Assembly (NCBI RefSeq): GCF_002959755.1
Contig: NZ_PPCW01000001.1
Span: 496,001-560,000 of the forward strand
Direction: 5' to 3'
Origin: Veillonella sp. T11011-6
GTDB lineage: Bacteria; Bacillota; Negativicutes; Veillonellales; Veillonellaceae
Length of the DNA: 64,000 bases
Shown here: piece after piece, positions 35,987 to 46,340 of the stretch
How the letters are laid out: every line of letters begins with the position of its first letter
Position numbering within the stretch: the first letter of the stretch is position 1
The notes under the pieces: generated by a model
The model's database searches: none
What the model saw: the letters and a program-made list of their open reading frames with translations, nothing else
Told to the model about the DNA's origin: nothing
Translations under genes and position numbers: made by a program

Positions 35987-36013
35987 CAAAAAAAGGCGCC
36001 CCGAAGGGCGCCC
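35987..36013 (-). terminator. Terminator of the glycolytic operon (after eno)
   Basis: GC-rich stem GGCGCCC (35995-36001) with GGGCGCC (36006-36012), followed on minus by TTTTTTTGT. It separates eno from the pilus operon. Confidence 0.92.
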
Positions 36014-36040
36014 TTATTGGACTATTAGATATAACGTATC

Positions 36041-37333
<1,293 letters not shown>

Positions 37334-37355
37334 TCATAAAATCTAACGGAACGAC

Positions 37356-37376
37356 TGTCATATGACAATCATTATA
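37356..37376 (-). promoter_or_regulatory. Possible internal promoter element and palindrome before eno
   Basis: Minus-strand TATAAT at 37371-37376 with a poor -35, followed by the perfect 12-base palindrome TGTCATATGACA at 37356-37367. Either could give eno separate control. Weak evidence. Confidence 0.3.
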
Positions 37377-37446
37377 TATTGAGCTAAACCATATAGGCTT
37401 ATCACTCTAATTAACTATAAATATAGTGAAAGCTAAAATCTCTACA

Positions 37447-38973
37447 TTATGCTTTTTTTACCAAACTATGACCAGTCATAGATTTTGGTTGATCTATGCC
37501 AGCCAAGTCTAATAATGTGGGAGCAATATCACATAATTTACCAGATTCTAATGTAGCCGATTTTAGAGTATCACTCATTAAAATTAACGGTACCAAGTTC
37601 GTTGTATGTGCTGTATGCACCTTACCTGTTTCATGGTTAACCATAAGCTCTGCATTACCATGGTCTGCGGTAATTAACAAGTGGCCATTCTTACTGCGTA
37701 TAGCCTCTACGATACGACCTAAACAAGTATCTACTGCTTGCACTGCTTTGACAGCTGCTTCAAAGCTACCTGTATGACCGACCATATCTGGGTTTGCAAA
37801 GTTCAAGATAATCATGTCATATGTTTCATCTTGAATAGCTTGTACAACCTTATCAGTCACTTCATAAGCGCTCATCTCAGGTTGTAAATCATAGGTTGCC
37901 ACTTGAGGTGATTTTACAAGGATGCGGTCCTCGCCTTCAAATGGTTCCTCTTTACCGCCGTTGAAGAAGTACGTTACATGGGCATATTTCTCTGTTTCAG
38001 CAATACGCAATTGACGATAGCCACCTACACTGAGTACTTCGCCTAATGTTTCTGACAAGATGTCTTTTTCGTACACAATATGAACTGGTAAGCCATCTTC
38101 ATATTTGGTCATGGTCGCCATATACAAGGATAATGGTTCACGGTTAAAGCCATCAAATTCTGGCAATACTAAAGCTTTTGTAAGTTCACGCCCACGGTCT
38201 GGACGGAAGTTACAGAAGATAACAGCATCGCCATTCTTGATAGTTCCTTCAGAGTCAATCACTGTAGGAAGTACAAACTCATCAGCTGCATCCTTATCAT
38301 AGGATTGTTGTACCGCTTCACAAGCTGATGCGGCGCTTTCACCTTGACCATGTACAATCGCATTGTAAGCAAGTTCCACACGGTCCCAACGATTATCTCG
38401 ATCCATTGCATAGTAACGACCACTTACGGTGGCAATTTTACCACAGTTTAGTTCTGTCATGTATGCTTCTAAATCTTTGATATAACCTTGTGCACATTGA
38501 GGTGCTACATCACGACCATCGAGCAATGCATGTACGTATACATGTTCAATACCATTGTCATGAGCGCCTTTAATAACAGCCTTGATATGTTCTAAAGAAC
38601 AATGCACATTGCCATCAGAAACTAGGCCAATAAGATGTAAGCTTTGTTTTTTGCCTACTTCATACAGTTCCTTTATAACAGGGCGATTATAGAACTCGCC
38701 AGACTCAACGTCTTTAGTAATACGAGTTAAATCTTGGTACACAATACGACCAGAGCCAAGGTTTAAATGACCAACCTCAGAATTCCCCATTTGGCCTTCT
38801 GGAAGGCCTACCGCTAGTCCTGATGCTTCTAATTTTGTATGTGGATACGTATCCCATAATTGATTAAAACAGTGTGGCTTCGCCTGTACTACAGCATTGG
38901 TTGTATCTGATTGATCTCCCATGCCAAAGCCATCTAAGATGACTAGCATTACAGGAGCCTTTAATTTAGCCAT
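37447..38973 (-). CDS. gpmI: 2,3-bisphosphoglycerate-independent phosphoglycerate mutase
   Basis: Interconverts 3- and 2-phosphoglycerate. Alkaline-phosphatase-superfamily, Mn-dependent type, 508 residues. Metal/catalytic motifs: VILDGFGMGD (Asp), MGNSEVGHLNLGSGR with the phosphorylated Ser, DGRDVAPQCA and RYYAMDRDNRWDR of the transferase domain (about 75-310), NFANPDMVGHTG, and TADHGNAE. ATG 38973 is chosen for the GAGG upstream. The alternative four codons earlier lacks a site. It lies 13 bases after tpiA in the glycolytic operon. Confidence 0.97.
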   Translation of the reverse strand: MAKLKAPVMLVILDGFGMGDQSDTTNAVVQAKPHCFNQLWDTYPHTKLEASGLAVGLPEGQMGNSEVGHLNLGSGRIVYQDLTRITKDVESGEFYNRPVIKELYEVGKKQSLHLIGLVSDGNVHCSLEHIKAVIKGAHDNGIEHVYVHALLDGRDVAPQCAQGYIKDLEAYMTELNCGKIATVSGRYYAMDRDNRWDRVELAYNAIVHGQGESAASACEAVQQSYDKDAADEFVLPTVIDSEGTIKNGDAVIFCNFRPDRGRELTKALVLPEFDGFNREPLSLYMATMTKYEDGLPVHIVYEKDILSETLGEVLSVGGYRQLRIAETEKYAHVTYFFNGGKEEPFEGEDRILVKSPQVATYDLQPEMSAYEVTDKVVQAIQDETYDMIILNFANPDMVGHTGSFEAAVKAVQAVDTCLGRIVEAIRSKNGHLLITADHGNAELMVNHETGKVHTAHTTNLVPLILMSDTLKSATLESGKLCDIAPTLLDLAGIDQPKSMTGHSLVKKA

Positions 38974-38986
38974 TTTTAACCTCATA

Positions 38987-39757
38987 TTAAGCGCCTATTT
39001 GATTCGCCGCTTTAATAATATCTATAAATTCATCAACTACTAAAGATGCACCACCTACGAGTGCCCCATCAATATTAGGTTCTCCTAGGATTTCAAGAGC
39101 ATTTTCAGATTTAACACTACCACCGTATTGGATGCGCACAGCATCAGCAGTCTCATCATCGTATAAAGAGCGTATGTAATCGCGAATTTCTTTACATACT
39201 TCTTCAGCTTGATCAGCAGTTGCCGTTTTTCCTGTACCGATAGCCCAAATTGGTTCGTACGCAACAATCAATTGTCTAACTTGTTCTTTAGGAACATCAA
39301 CCAAAGCACCTTTAAGTTGAGACGTAATCCAGTCAAGAGTATGACCGGACTCACGTTGTTCTAAACTTTCACCAACACAGACAATAGGTGTCAAATTATG
39401 GTGGAATGCACTTTTAATTTTTGCATTTACAGTCTCATCTGTTTCACCATAATATTCACGGCGTTCAGAGTGACCGATAATAACATAATTAACGCCTACC
39501 TCTGTAAGCATAAGTGGTGAAATTTCACCAGTGAATGCACCAGCATCATGATAATCCATGGTTTGTGCGCCTACTGCAATAGCTGTATCACGTGTTAATG
39601 CTACAGCACGTTCAATAGCTGTAAAAGGCGGGCAAACAACTACATCACAGGATAATTCCATATCTTGTAACACGCTGTTAAACGCTTCGATCAGGATAGA
39701 TCCAGACGCAATGGTGCCATTCATTTTCCAATTTCCTGCAATAATGGGTTTTCTCAT
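38987..39757 (-). CDS. tpiA: Triosephosphate isomerase
   Basis: Interconverts dihydroxyacetone phosphate and glyceraldehyde-3-phosphate. It has 256 residues from ATG 39757, which has TGAGG upstream and gives the canonical MRKPIIAGNWKMNG. The frame 8 codons longer overlaps pgk and is rejected. TIM-barrel active-site residues: Asn-Lys in GNWKMNG, His in VIIGHSERR, Glu in AYEPIWAIGTGKTA, and the phosphate loop YGGSVKSEN. It starts one base after the pgk stop codon, a tightly coupled pair. Confidence 0.98.
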   Translation of the reverse strand: MRKPIIAGNWKMNGTIASGSILIEAFNSVLQDMELSCDVVVCPPFTAIERAVALTRDTAIAVGAQTMDYHDAGAFTGEISPLMLTEVGVNYVIIGHSERREYYGETDETVNAKIKSAFHHNLTPIVCVGESLEQRESGHTLDWITSQLKGALVDVPKEQVRQLIVAYEPIWAIGTGKTATADQAEEVCKEIRDYIRSLYDDETADAVRIQYGGSVKSENALEILGEPNIDGALVGGASLVVDEFIDIIKAANQIGA

Positions 39758-39758
39758 A

Positions 39759-40937
39759 TTATGCCTCAGACAATGCAGCAATACCTGGTAGGATTTTACC
39801 TTCTAAGAATTCCAAGGATGCGCCACCACCTGTAGAGATATGACTAATCTTATCTGCTAAGCCACTTTTTTCAATAGCCGCTACAGAGTCACCACCACCA
39901 ACGATAGTCATCGCATCGGATTCAGCTACAGCTTTTGCTACTGCATTTGTACCAGCTGCAAAGTTTTCCATTTCAAATACGCCCATTGGACCATTCCAAA
40001 TAATAGTCTTCATTGGCGCCAATGCTTCTACATATAGCTCACGTGTTTTAGGGCCGATATCTAGAACCATCCAACCATCTTCAATATTTTCAACGTCAAC
40101 GATTTTAGTATTAGCATCGTTGCTGAAAGCATCAGCTACTACGGCATCGATTGGAGTCAATAATTTAGCCCCTGCTACACGTGCTTCCATAACAAGGTCT
40201 GTAGCGATAGCTTCTTGACCTTCTTCAAATAAGGAGCTACCGATGTTACAACCTTGTGCTTTAATAAAAGCATTAGCCATGCCGCCGCCGATGATCATGA
40301 CATCAACTTTAGGTAATAAATTAGAAATTACAGAAATTTTATCTGTTACCTTAGCACCACCGATGATTGCTGCCATAGGTGTTTTAGGATGTACAACTGC
40401 TGCACTTAATGCTTCAATTTCTTTTTTGAGCAAGAAGCCTGCTGCCATAGGAATATAATCAGCAATACCAACTACAGATGCTGCATTACGGTGAGAAACA
40501 CCAAACGCATCGTTGATAGCTACATCAGCAAGAGATGCTAATTGTTTAGCAAACTCAGGATCGTTTTTAGTTTCTTCATTGTGGTAACGCAAGTTTTCAA
40601 GCATCAATACTTCACCAGGTTGTAATGCTTTTACAGCTTCTTCAACCTTAGGTCCAATGCAGTCATCTACAAATGCTACTGGCTTATTGATAAGCTCAGA
40701 TAAATGTTTTGCACATGGTGCTAAAGACATTTCCGGTTTGCGTTCCCCTTTTGGGCGACCAAAATGAGAAGCAAGAATAACCTTTGCTCCTTTTTCAATT
40801 AAATAATTGATAGTAGGCAATGCACTACGAATACGAGTGTCATCAGTGATGACACCGTCTTTCATAGGAACATTAAAATCAACACGAACAAATACTGTTT
40901 TGTTGTCTACTTGTAAATTATCGATTGTTTGTTTCAT
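39759..40937 (-). CDS. pgk: Phosphoglycerate kinase
   Basis: Transfers phosphate between 1,3-bisphosphoglycerate and ADP. It is 392 residues from ATG 40937. The TTG codon before it is also in frame, but GGAGGC lies 5 bases before the ATG. N-domain substrate motifs: VFVRVDFNVP, SHFGRPKG, LENLRYHNEE, DAFGVSHR. C-domain nucleotide motifs: GGAKVTDKI, WNGPMGVFE, GGGDSVAA and the hinge STGGGASLE. Second enzyme of the glycolytic operon, 13 bases after gapA. Confidence 0.98.
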   Translation of the reverse strand: MKQTIDNLQVDNKTVFVRVDFNVPMKDGVITDDTRIRSALPTINYLIEKGAKVILASHFGRPKGERKPEMSLAPCAKHLSELINKPVAFVDDCIGPKVEEAVKALQPGEVLMLENLRYHNEETKNDPEFAKQLASLADVAINDAFGVSHRNAASVVGIADYIPMAAGFLLKKEIEALSAAVVHPKTPMAAIIGGAKVTDKISVISNLLPKVDVMIIGGGMANAFIKAQGCNIGSSLFEEGQEAIATDLVMEARVAGAKLLTPIDAVVADAFSNDANTKIVDVENIEDGWMVLDIGPKTRELYVEALAPMKTIIWNGPMGVFEMENFAAGTNAVAKAVAESDAMTIVGGGDSVAAIEKSGLADKISHISTGGGASLEFLEGKILPGIAALSEA

Positions 40938-40950
40938 CAAAGCCTCCCGA

Positions 40951-41961
40951 TTATAAGCCTTTGCTTGCTACGAATGCTGCCATATCGATAAGACGTTCAG
41001 AGTAACCCCATTCGTTATCATACCAAGAAACAACTTTTACCATGTTGCCATCCATAACCATTGTTAAATCAGCATCAACAATGGAGCTACGAGGATCAGA
41101 GCTGAAATCACAGGATACCAATGGTACATCGGATACACCAAGAATACCTTTTAATTCGCCAGCTGCTGCTTTGCGGAATGCTTCGTTGATTTCTTCTTTA
41201 GTAGCTGGTTTTTCAAGTTCACAAACAAGGTCTGTAGCAGATACGTCTGGAGTAGGAACACGCAATGCGAAACCATCTAATTTACCTTTTAATTGAGGCA
41301 ATACTTTTGCAACCGCTTTTGCTGCACCAGTTGTTGTAGGAATAATAGACATTGCTGCTGCACGAGCACGACGAGGGTCTTTATGACGTGCATCAAGAAT
41401 TTTTTGGTCATTTGTATAGGAATGAATTGTAGTCATCATACCGCGTTTGATACCGAATTCATCGCATAAAACTTTAGCAAATGGAGCCAAGCAGTTTGTT
41501 GTACAAGATGCATTAGAGATAATGTGATGTTTTGCAGGATCATACATATCTTGGTTAACGCCCATAACCATAGTTAAGTCTTCGTTTTTACCAGGTGCAG
41601 AAATCAATACTTTTTTTACAGTAGGTTGATTCAAATGAACTTTTGCTTCCTCTGCGTCACGGTATTTACCAGTACATTCCATAACGATTTCCACGCCTTC
41701 TTCAGACCAAGGCAATTTAGATGCATCGCGGTCATGGAATACACGGATTTTTTTACCGTCAACATAGATATTGTCATCATCAAATGTTACTTCATTAGGA
41801 ATTGTGCCATGAACAGAGTCATATTTTAACAATAATGCAGTACCTTCATTATCGCCAGTAGCATTGATTGCTACAACTTCTACGTCAGGATTATTAATCG
41901 CTGCACGTACTACACATTTACCAATACGACCAAAACCGTTAATACCAACTTTTACTGCCAT
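40951..41961 (-). CDS. gapA: Glyceraldehyde-3-phosphate dehydrogenase, type I
   Basis: NAD-dependent oxidation of glyceraldehyde-3-phosphate to 1,3-bisphosphoglycerate. It has 336 residues. The Rossmann motif is VGINGFGRIGKCVVRAA, the catalytic Cys is in ISNASCTTNCLAPFAKV, and the catalytic His is in TTIHSYTNDQ. The substrate-binding Arg lies in the GFALRVPTPDVSATD region, and WYDNEWGYS ends the family signature. ATG 41961 follows AGGAGGA. It lies 58 bases after cggR, the gene for its presumed repressor, as in Bacillus. No second gap gene is in the window, so direction-specific Gap isoforms cannot be judged. Confidence 0.98.
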   Translation of the reverse strand: MAVKVGINGFGRIGKCVVRAAINNPDVEVVAINATGDNEGTALLLKYDSVHGTIPNEVTFDDDNIYVDGKKIRVFHDRDASKLPWSEEGVEIVMECTGKYRDAEEAKVHLNQPTVKKVLISAPGKNEDLTMVMGVNQDMYDPAKHHIISNASCTTNCLAPFAKVLCDEFGIKRGMMTTIHSYTNDQKILDARHKDPRRARAAAMSIIPTTTGAAKAVAKVLPQLKGKLDGFALRVPTPDVSATDLVCELEKPATKEEINEAFRKAAAGELKGILGVSDVPLVSCDFSSDPRSSIVDADLTMVMDGNMVKVVSWYDNEWGYSERLIDMAAFVASKGL

Positions 41962-42019
41962 TGTTAGATCCTCCTAATAACAAAAATATTCTAACAAAAT
42001 ATTTAACTACCAACTTCAT

Positions 42020-43045
42020 TTATAATGCTGAAATTTGTAACAATTGACGCATACCTTCTGCAGCTTGCTCATCGATGATTAGTATGCCTTTTTGACAAGC
42101 TCTCATAACACCAATAATGGCACTCGATTTATCTTGTCCACCAGCCACAGCAATCACATTGGGAATTTTTGCAACATCAGGAAGTGATAAACCAATATTA
42201 TTAGTGGAATAAATCAACTTACCATCTATATCGCAATATTGACCAAGAGCTTCGCCAACAGCATGATTATCTACTAATTGCTTACGCACATCATCAGCTA
42301 TATGGCGCTGATCCGCCATCCGCATAGCTGTACCAATACCAAATAAGAGTACGTCAGTCCTACTGATAAGATCACCAATTTCCTTAATTTGAGGTTCGCA
42401 AGTCATGAGCATATGCAATGAGTCTTGTGAAAGTCCATCAGGTAAATGGAGCATTTTATAGGTACCGCGAAGCCGTTCAGCAAGTACCGAAGCAATTACG
42501 TTAGCTTGATATTCTACAACCTCACCAACGCCACCACGGGCCGGTACAACAATAGGATTAAATGGTAATACAGGCATTTCCTCAGCTACTGCAGCCATTG
42601 TACTACCACCACTGATGGCAACTACAGAGTCCGGTTCTAATAATTCCTGTAATAACTTTGCTGCTGCAAAGCCTAGTTTTTTTACCATCAACGTTCCTTC
42701 TGTAGGAGTGATGATAACCCTATCGATATGAAGTGCTTCAGTCAATCGATGTTCTAGCTCGTTAATACGATCTAATTCATTTAAAAAATTTCGCAACTTT
42801 GGAACAATTGCATGTCCCTCATCAGTGAGAAAAATCCCTGGTTTATAAATGTCTACAAGACCATTAGCACGCATTAGCTCAATATGACTTCTTACGGTTC
42901 GCTCTGGAAGGTCCGTTGCAGTAGCTAATGTTCTACGGCCTATAGGCTCTTCATAAACTAGGTGGTTTAATATTTTGTATCGCTCCTTTAATACACTAAC
43001 GATTTCAGGAACAATACGTTCACATATCATTAGAAACTCGTTCAT
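42020..43045 (-). CDS. cggR: Central glycolytic genes regulator CggR (SorC family)
   Basis: Repressor of the operon it heads. In Bacillus it is relieved by fructose-1,6-bisphosphate. It has 341 residues. The N-terminal winged-helix region is about 1-90 (IGRRTLATATDLPERTVRSHIELMRANGLV). The C-terminal sugar-phosphate-binding domain is about 100-340 with VVAISGGSTMAAVAEEMP, FGIGTAMRMADQRH and AGGQDKSSAI, which line the ligand pocket. ATG 43045 follows GGAGGGA. The direct-repeat operator at 43089-43114 in its own leader matches the known CggR site layout, which strongly supports autoregulation. Confidence 0.95.
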   Translation of the reverse strand: MNEFLMICERIVPEIVSVLKERYKILNHLVYEEPIGRRTLATATDLPERTVRSHIELMRANGLVDIYKPGIFLTDEGHAIVPKLRNFLNELDRINELEHRLTEALHIDRVIITPTEGTLMVKKLGFAAAKLLQELLEPDSVVAISGGSTMAAVAEEMPVLPFNPIVVPARGGVGEVVEYQANVIASVLAERLRGTYKMLHLPDGLSQDSLHMLMTCEPQIKEIGDLISRTDVLLFGIGTAMRMADQRHIADDVRKQLVDNHAVGEALGQYCDIDGKLIYSTNNIGLSLPDVAKIPNVIAVAGGQDKSSAIIGVMRACQKGILIIDEQAAEGMRQLLQISAL

Positions 43046-43088
43046 CGGGTCCCTCCTTTACCCGTTGGGATTGTATGAATCGTTTTTC

Positions 43089-43114
43089 GTCCCATGTGAA
43101 CAAAATTCGTCCCA
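43089..43114 (-). promoter_or_regulatory. CggR operator (direct repeats)
   Basis: On minus: TGGGAC, six bases, TGTT, four bases, TGGGAC. This has the same architecture as the Bacillus CggR operator (CGGGAC-N6-TGTC-N4-CGGGAC). It lies about 25-50 bases downstream of the predicted start site, where a bound tetramer would block elongation. Confidence 0.85.
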
Positions 43115-43144
43115 CCTAAAATAAAAAAATACTTTTACATTTGT

Positions 43145-43173
43145 ATTGTATACCCTATGTAGATTTTATTCAA
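43145..43173 (-). promoter_or_regulatory. Promoter of the cggR-gapA-pgk-tpiA-gpmI-eno operon
   Basis: Minus-strand TTGAAT (43168-43173), 17 bases, TACAAT (43145-43150). The operator follows downstream. Confidence 0.8.
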
Positions 43174-43189
43174 GACTTTATACGTAGAA

Positions 43190-43240
43190 AACGACATAAT
43201 TTAGGGATTTTATACAACTTTGTACCTAAATTATGTCGTT
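43190..43240 (-). terminator. upp terminator
   Basis: Perfect 16-bp stem (43190-43205 with 43225-43240) and a 19-base loop, then TTTTC on minus. It lies 15 bases after upp and just upstream of the cggR promoter. Confidence 0.75.
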
Positions 43241-43254
43241 TGTATATGTTTATT

Positions 43255-43944
<690 letters not shown>

Positions 43945-43980
43945 CTATCACAGATTCATAAATCATGCCATAAAAATATT

Positions 43981-44010
43981 AAAAGGGATGTGATAATACA
44001 CATCCCTTTT
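43981..44010 (-). terminator. Terminator after glyA
   Basis: Perfect 12-bp stem AAAAGGGATGTG (43981-43992) with 43999-44010, loop ATAATA. The minus side continues AATATTTTTATGG. Confidence 0.85.
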
Positions 44011-44054
44011 ATTGTATTTAAGCCTTATGTAAGTCTAATGGATTAATCCAAAGA

Positions 44055-45287
44055 TTAGTACAATGGATACGCTTCACAAAGCGCTGCTACGCGTTTGCTT
44101 GCTTCTTCATGAACGGCTTTATCTTCAGGATTTTTAAGTACAGTTGCAATGATATCTGCAATTTCTTCCATATCTTTTACTTGTAAGCCACGTGTTGTAA
44201 GCGCTGGTGTACCAAGACGGATACCGCTTGTTACAAATGGGCTAGCAGGATCGAATGGAATTGTATTTTTATTACATGTAATACCTACTTCATCAAGTAA
44301 ATGTTCTGCTTCTTTACCTGTTAAACCAGTATTGCGTACGTCTACAAGCATAACGTGAGTATCTGTACCACCAGAAACGATTGTTAAACCTTTTTCTTGC
44401 AATGCAGCAGCCAATGCTTTTGCATTATCGATAACTTGTTGTGCATATACTTTGAACTCTGGTTGTAATGCTTCACCAAATGCAACAGCTTTAGCAGCGA
44501 TAACATGCATCAATGGGCCACCTTGAATACCAGGGAAGATTGCTTTATCGATTGCTTTAGCATATTTTTCTTTGCAAAGAATCATGCCACCACGAGGGCC
44601 ACGCAATGTTTTATGAGTTGTAGTAGTAACGATATCAGCATATTCTACTGGGTTTGGATGTAAACCTGCTGCTACAAGACCAGCAAAGTGAGCCATATCT
44701 ACCATGAAAATAGCATCAACTTCATGAGCTACATCAGCCATTTTTTTGAAGTCGATTTGACGGCTATAAGCACTACCACCAGCAATAATCAATTTAGGTT
44801 TAGCTTCTAATACGATTTTACGGAACTCATCATAATCAATTTGTTGAGTTTCTGCATCTACACCGTAGGGTACTACATTAAAATATGTACCAGATACGTT
44901 AACAGGAGAACCATGTGTTAAGTGACCACCATGGGATAAGTTCATACCCACAATAGTGTCGCCTGGTTGTAGTAATGCGAAATACACGCCAAAGTTTGCT
45001 TGAGAACCAGAGTGAGGTTGTACGTTTGCATGTTCTGCACCGAACAAGCGTTTTGCACGTTCAATAGCTAATGTTTCGATAACATCAACATTTTCACAAC
45101 CGCCATAATAACGTTTACCAGGATACCCTTCTGCATATTTGTTAGTCAATACGCTACCTTGAGCTTCCATTACTGCTTGAGAAACAAAGTTTTCAGAAGC
45201 GATCATTTCTAATTTATCGCGTTGGCGTGCTAATTCTTGATTGATAACAGCTTGAATATTAGGGTCTTGTTTTTCTAAGAAACTCAT
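44055..45287 (-). CDS. glyA: Serine hydroxymethyltransferase
   Basis: PLP enzyme converting serine + tetrahydrofolate to glycine + methylene-THF, the main one-carbon source. It has 410 residues. The N-terminus [17 protein letters not shown] is typical. PLP-contact motifs are SGSQAN and [12 protein letters not shown]. The Schiff-base Lys is in [16 protein letters not shown]-terminal [15 protein letters not shown] 45287 follows GAGGATA. It is the last gene of the rpmE-to-glyA cluster, 45 bases after rpiB, with a terminator downstream. No glycine riboswitch is seen. Confidence 0.98.
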   Translation of the reverse strand: MSFLEKQDPNIQAVINQELARQRDKLEMIASENFVSQAVMEAQGSVLTNKYAEGYPGKRYYGGCENVDVIETLAIERAKRLFGAEHANVQPHSGSQANFGVYFALLQPGDTIVGMNLSHGGHLTHGSPVNVSGTYFNVVPYGVDAETQQIDYDEFRKIVLEAKPKLIIAGGSAYSRQIDFKKMADVAHEVDAIFMVDMAHFAGLVAAGLHPNPVEYADIVTTTTHKTLRGPRGGMILCKEKYAKAIDKAIFPGIQGGPLMHVIAAKAVAFGEALQPEFKVYAQQVIDNAKALAAALQEKGLTIVSGGTDTHVMLVDVRNTGLTGKEAEHLLDEVGITCNKNTIPFDPASPFVTSGIRLGTPALTTRGLQVKDMEEIADIIATVLKNPEDKAVHEEASKRVAALCEAYPLY

Positions 45288-45332
45288 GAGTATCCTCCTC
45301 GTGCAAAACGAATATATATAGGTAATGATGTA

Positions 45333-45770
45333 TTACTTCTCTAGTGCTTTAATTTTCTCTACCCGGCGTGCATGACGACCACCTTCGAACTCTGTTTCCA
45401 TGAAGATGGCTACAATATCGTTAGCTAAGCCAGGACCAATAACGCGTTCCCCCATTGTGAGAATATTAGCGTCATTATGTTCACGACATGCATGAGCAGA
45501 GAATGTATCATGACAAAGAGCAGCGCGAATACCTGCAATCTTATTTGCTGCAATACCGATACCAATACCAGTACCACAAATCAAAATACCTCGGTCTGCT
45601 TGACCAGATACAACTGCATTTGCTACAGGTACAGCAATGTCAGGATAATCGCAAGAATCAGCTGTATGACAGCCAAAATCCTCTACTTCATGTCCCAATG
45701 CATTTAATAATTCCTTAACGGATGCTTTTAAATTTAATCCGCCATGATCACAACCGATTGCAACTTTCAT
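45333..45770 (-). CDS. rpiB: Ribose-5-phosphate isomerase B
   Basis: Interconverts ribose-5-phosphate and ribulose-5-phosphate. It may also act on allose-6-phosphate in some species. It has 145 residues. Motifs: IGCDHGGLNLK (Asp-His phosphate site), YPDIAVPVANAV, the anion hole GILICGTGIGIGIAANKI with the catalytic Cys, and HDTFSAHACREHNDANIL. ATG 45770 follows GGAGATG. It lies 11 bases after the phosphatase gene, the same pairing as Bacillus ywlE-ywlF. Confidence 0.96.
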   Translation of the reverse strand: MKVAIGCDHGGLNLKASVKELLNALGHEVEDFGCHTADSCDYPDIAVPVANAVVSGQADRGILICGTGIGIGIAANKIAGIRAALCHDTFSAHACREHNDANILTMGERVIGPGLANDIVAIFMETEFEGGRHARRVEKIKALEK

Positions 45771-45781
45771 AATTTCATCTC

Positions 45782-46228
45782 CTACGCCTTCTGAGGCACT
45801 GAGCTAAGACCGGCCTCTACTAAGTGATAAATTTGTTCCGCACATTGATTATATACGGTTTGATCATATCCATATGGGTCCGTCACATCACCATCTTGAC
45901 CACCCCACTCGGAAATCGTTTTGATTTTTCCTTCCTCAAACGGGAATTGGCGAAGTAGTACAGATTTGTGATCCTTCGTCATACCAATGATAAGATCTGC
46001 TGCATTCACGAGTTCCATCGTCAATGGTCTCGATTCATGATCAGAAATATCTGCAATGGAACGGATAGCTTCAACGGCTTGTTCAGTTGGCTTTGCTCCA
46101 TAAGCGGCAAATAGACCAGCTGATACAGTCGTCACATCCTTATGTTGCTCCGCTGCAAGGGCCCGTGTAATACCTTCAGCCATAGGGCTACGGCAAGTAT
46201 TACCGGTACACACAAATAAAATATTCAT
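45782..46228 (-). CDS. Low-molecular-weight protein phosphatase (YwlE type)
   Basis: Cysteine phosphatase of 148 residues. The P-loop CTGNTCRSPMAEG at the N-terminus (CX5R, Cys8-Arg14) and the general-acid Asp in VTDPYGYD near residue 120 are intact. A Thr after Gly-Asn inside the loop (GNTCRS) is the residue that in Bacillus YwlE favours phospho-arginine over phospho-tyrosine. The synteny (sua5-ywlE-rpiB) is also that of ywlE. Arginine phosphatase activity is therefore likely but inferred. A palindrome (46244-46262) lies in the leader just upstream. Confidence 0.9.
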   Translation of the reverse strand: MNILFVCTGNTCRSPMAEGITRALAAEQHKDVTTVSAGLFAAYGAKPTEQAVEAIRSIADISDHESRPLTMELVNAADLIIGMTKDHKSVLLRQFPFEEGKIKTISEWGGQDGDVTDPYGYDQTVYNQCAEQIYHLVEAGLSSVPQKA

Positions 46229-46243
46229 AATAACATCCTTACT

Positions 46244-46262
46244 TAATCACATTTTGTGATTA
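46244..46262. other. Palindrome upstream of the phosphatase gene
   Basis: TAATCACA-TTT-TGTGATTA, perfect 8-bp arms, 16 bases before the phosphatase ATG in the 112-base gap after sua5. No T-run follows. It could be a processing or attenuation hairpin, or a regulator site. The half-sites are in the opposite order to a CRP/FNR box. Confidence 0.45.
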
Positions 46263-46340
46263 CTTTATACATTATAGCAAATTCATCCAATATGTAAAGA
46301 CATATTTCTATTATCAGTGGACATTTTTATGCTAGTAAAT

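Noticed and set aside
43046-43144. Riboswitch in the cggR leader
   Set aside because: The leader is explained by promoter, operator direct repeats and ribosome site. No conserved aptamer sequence is seen.
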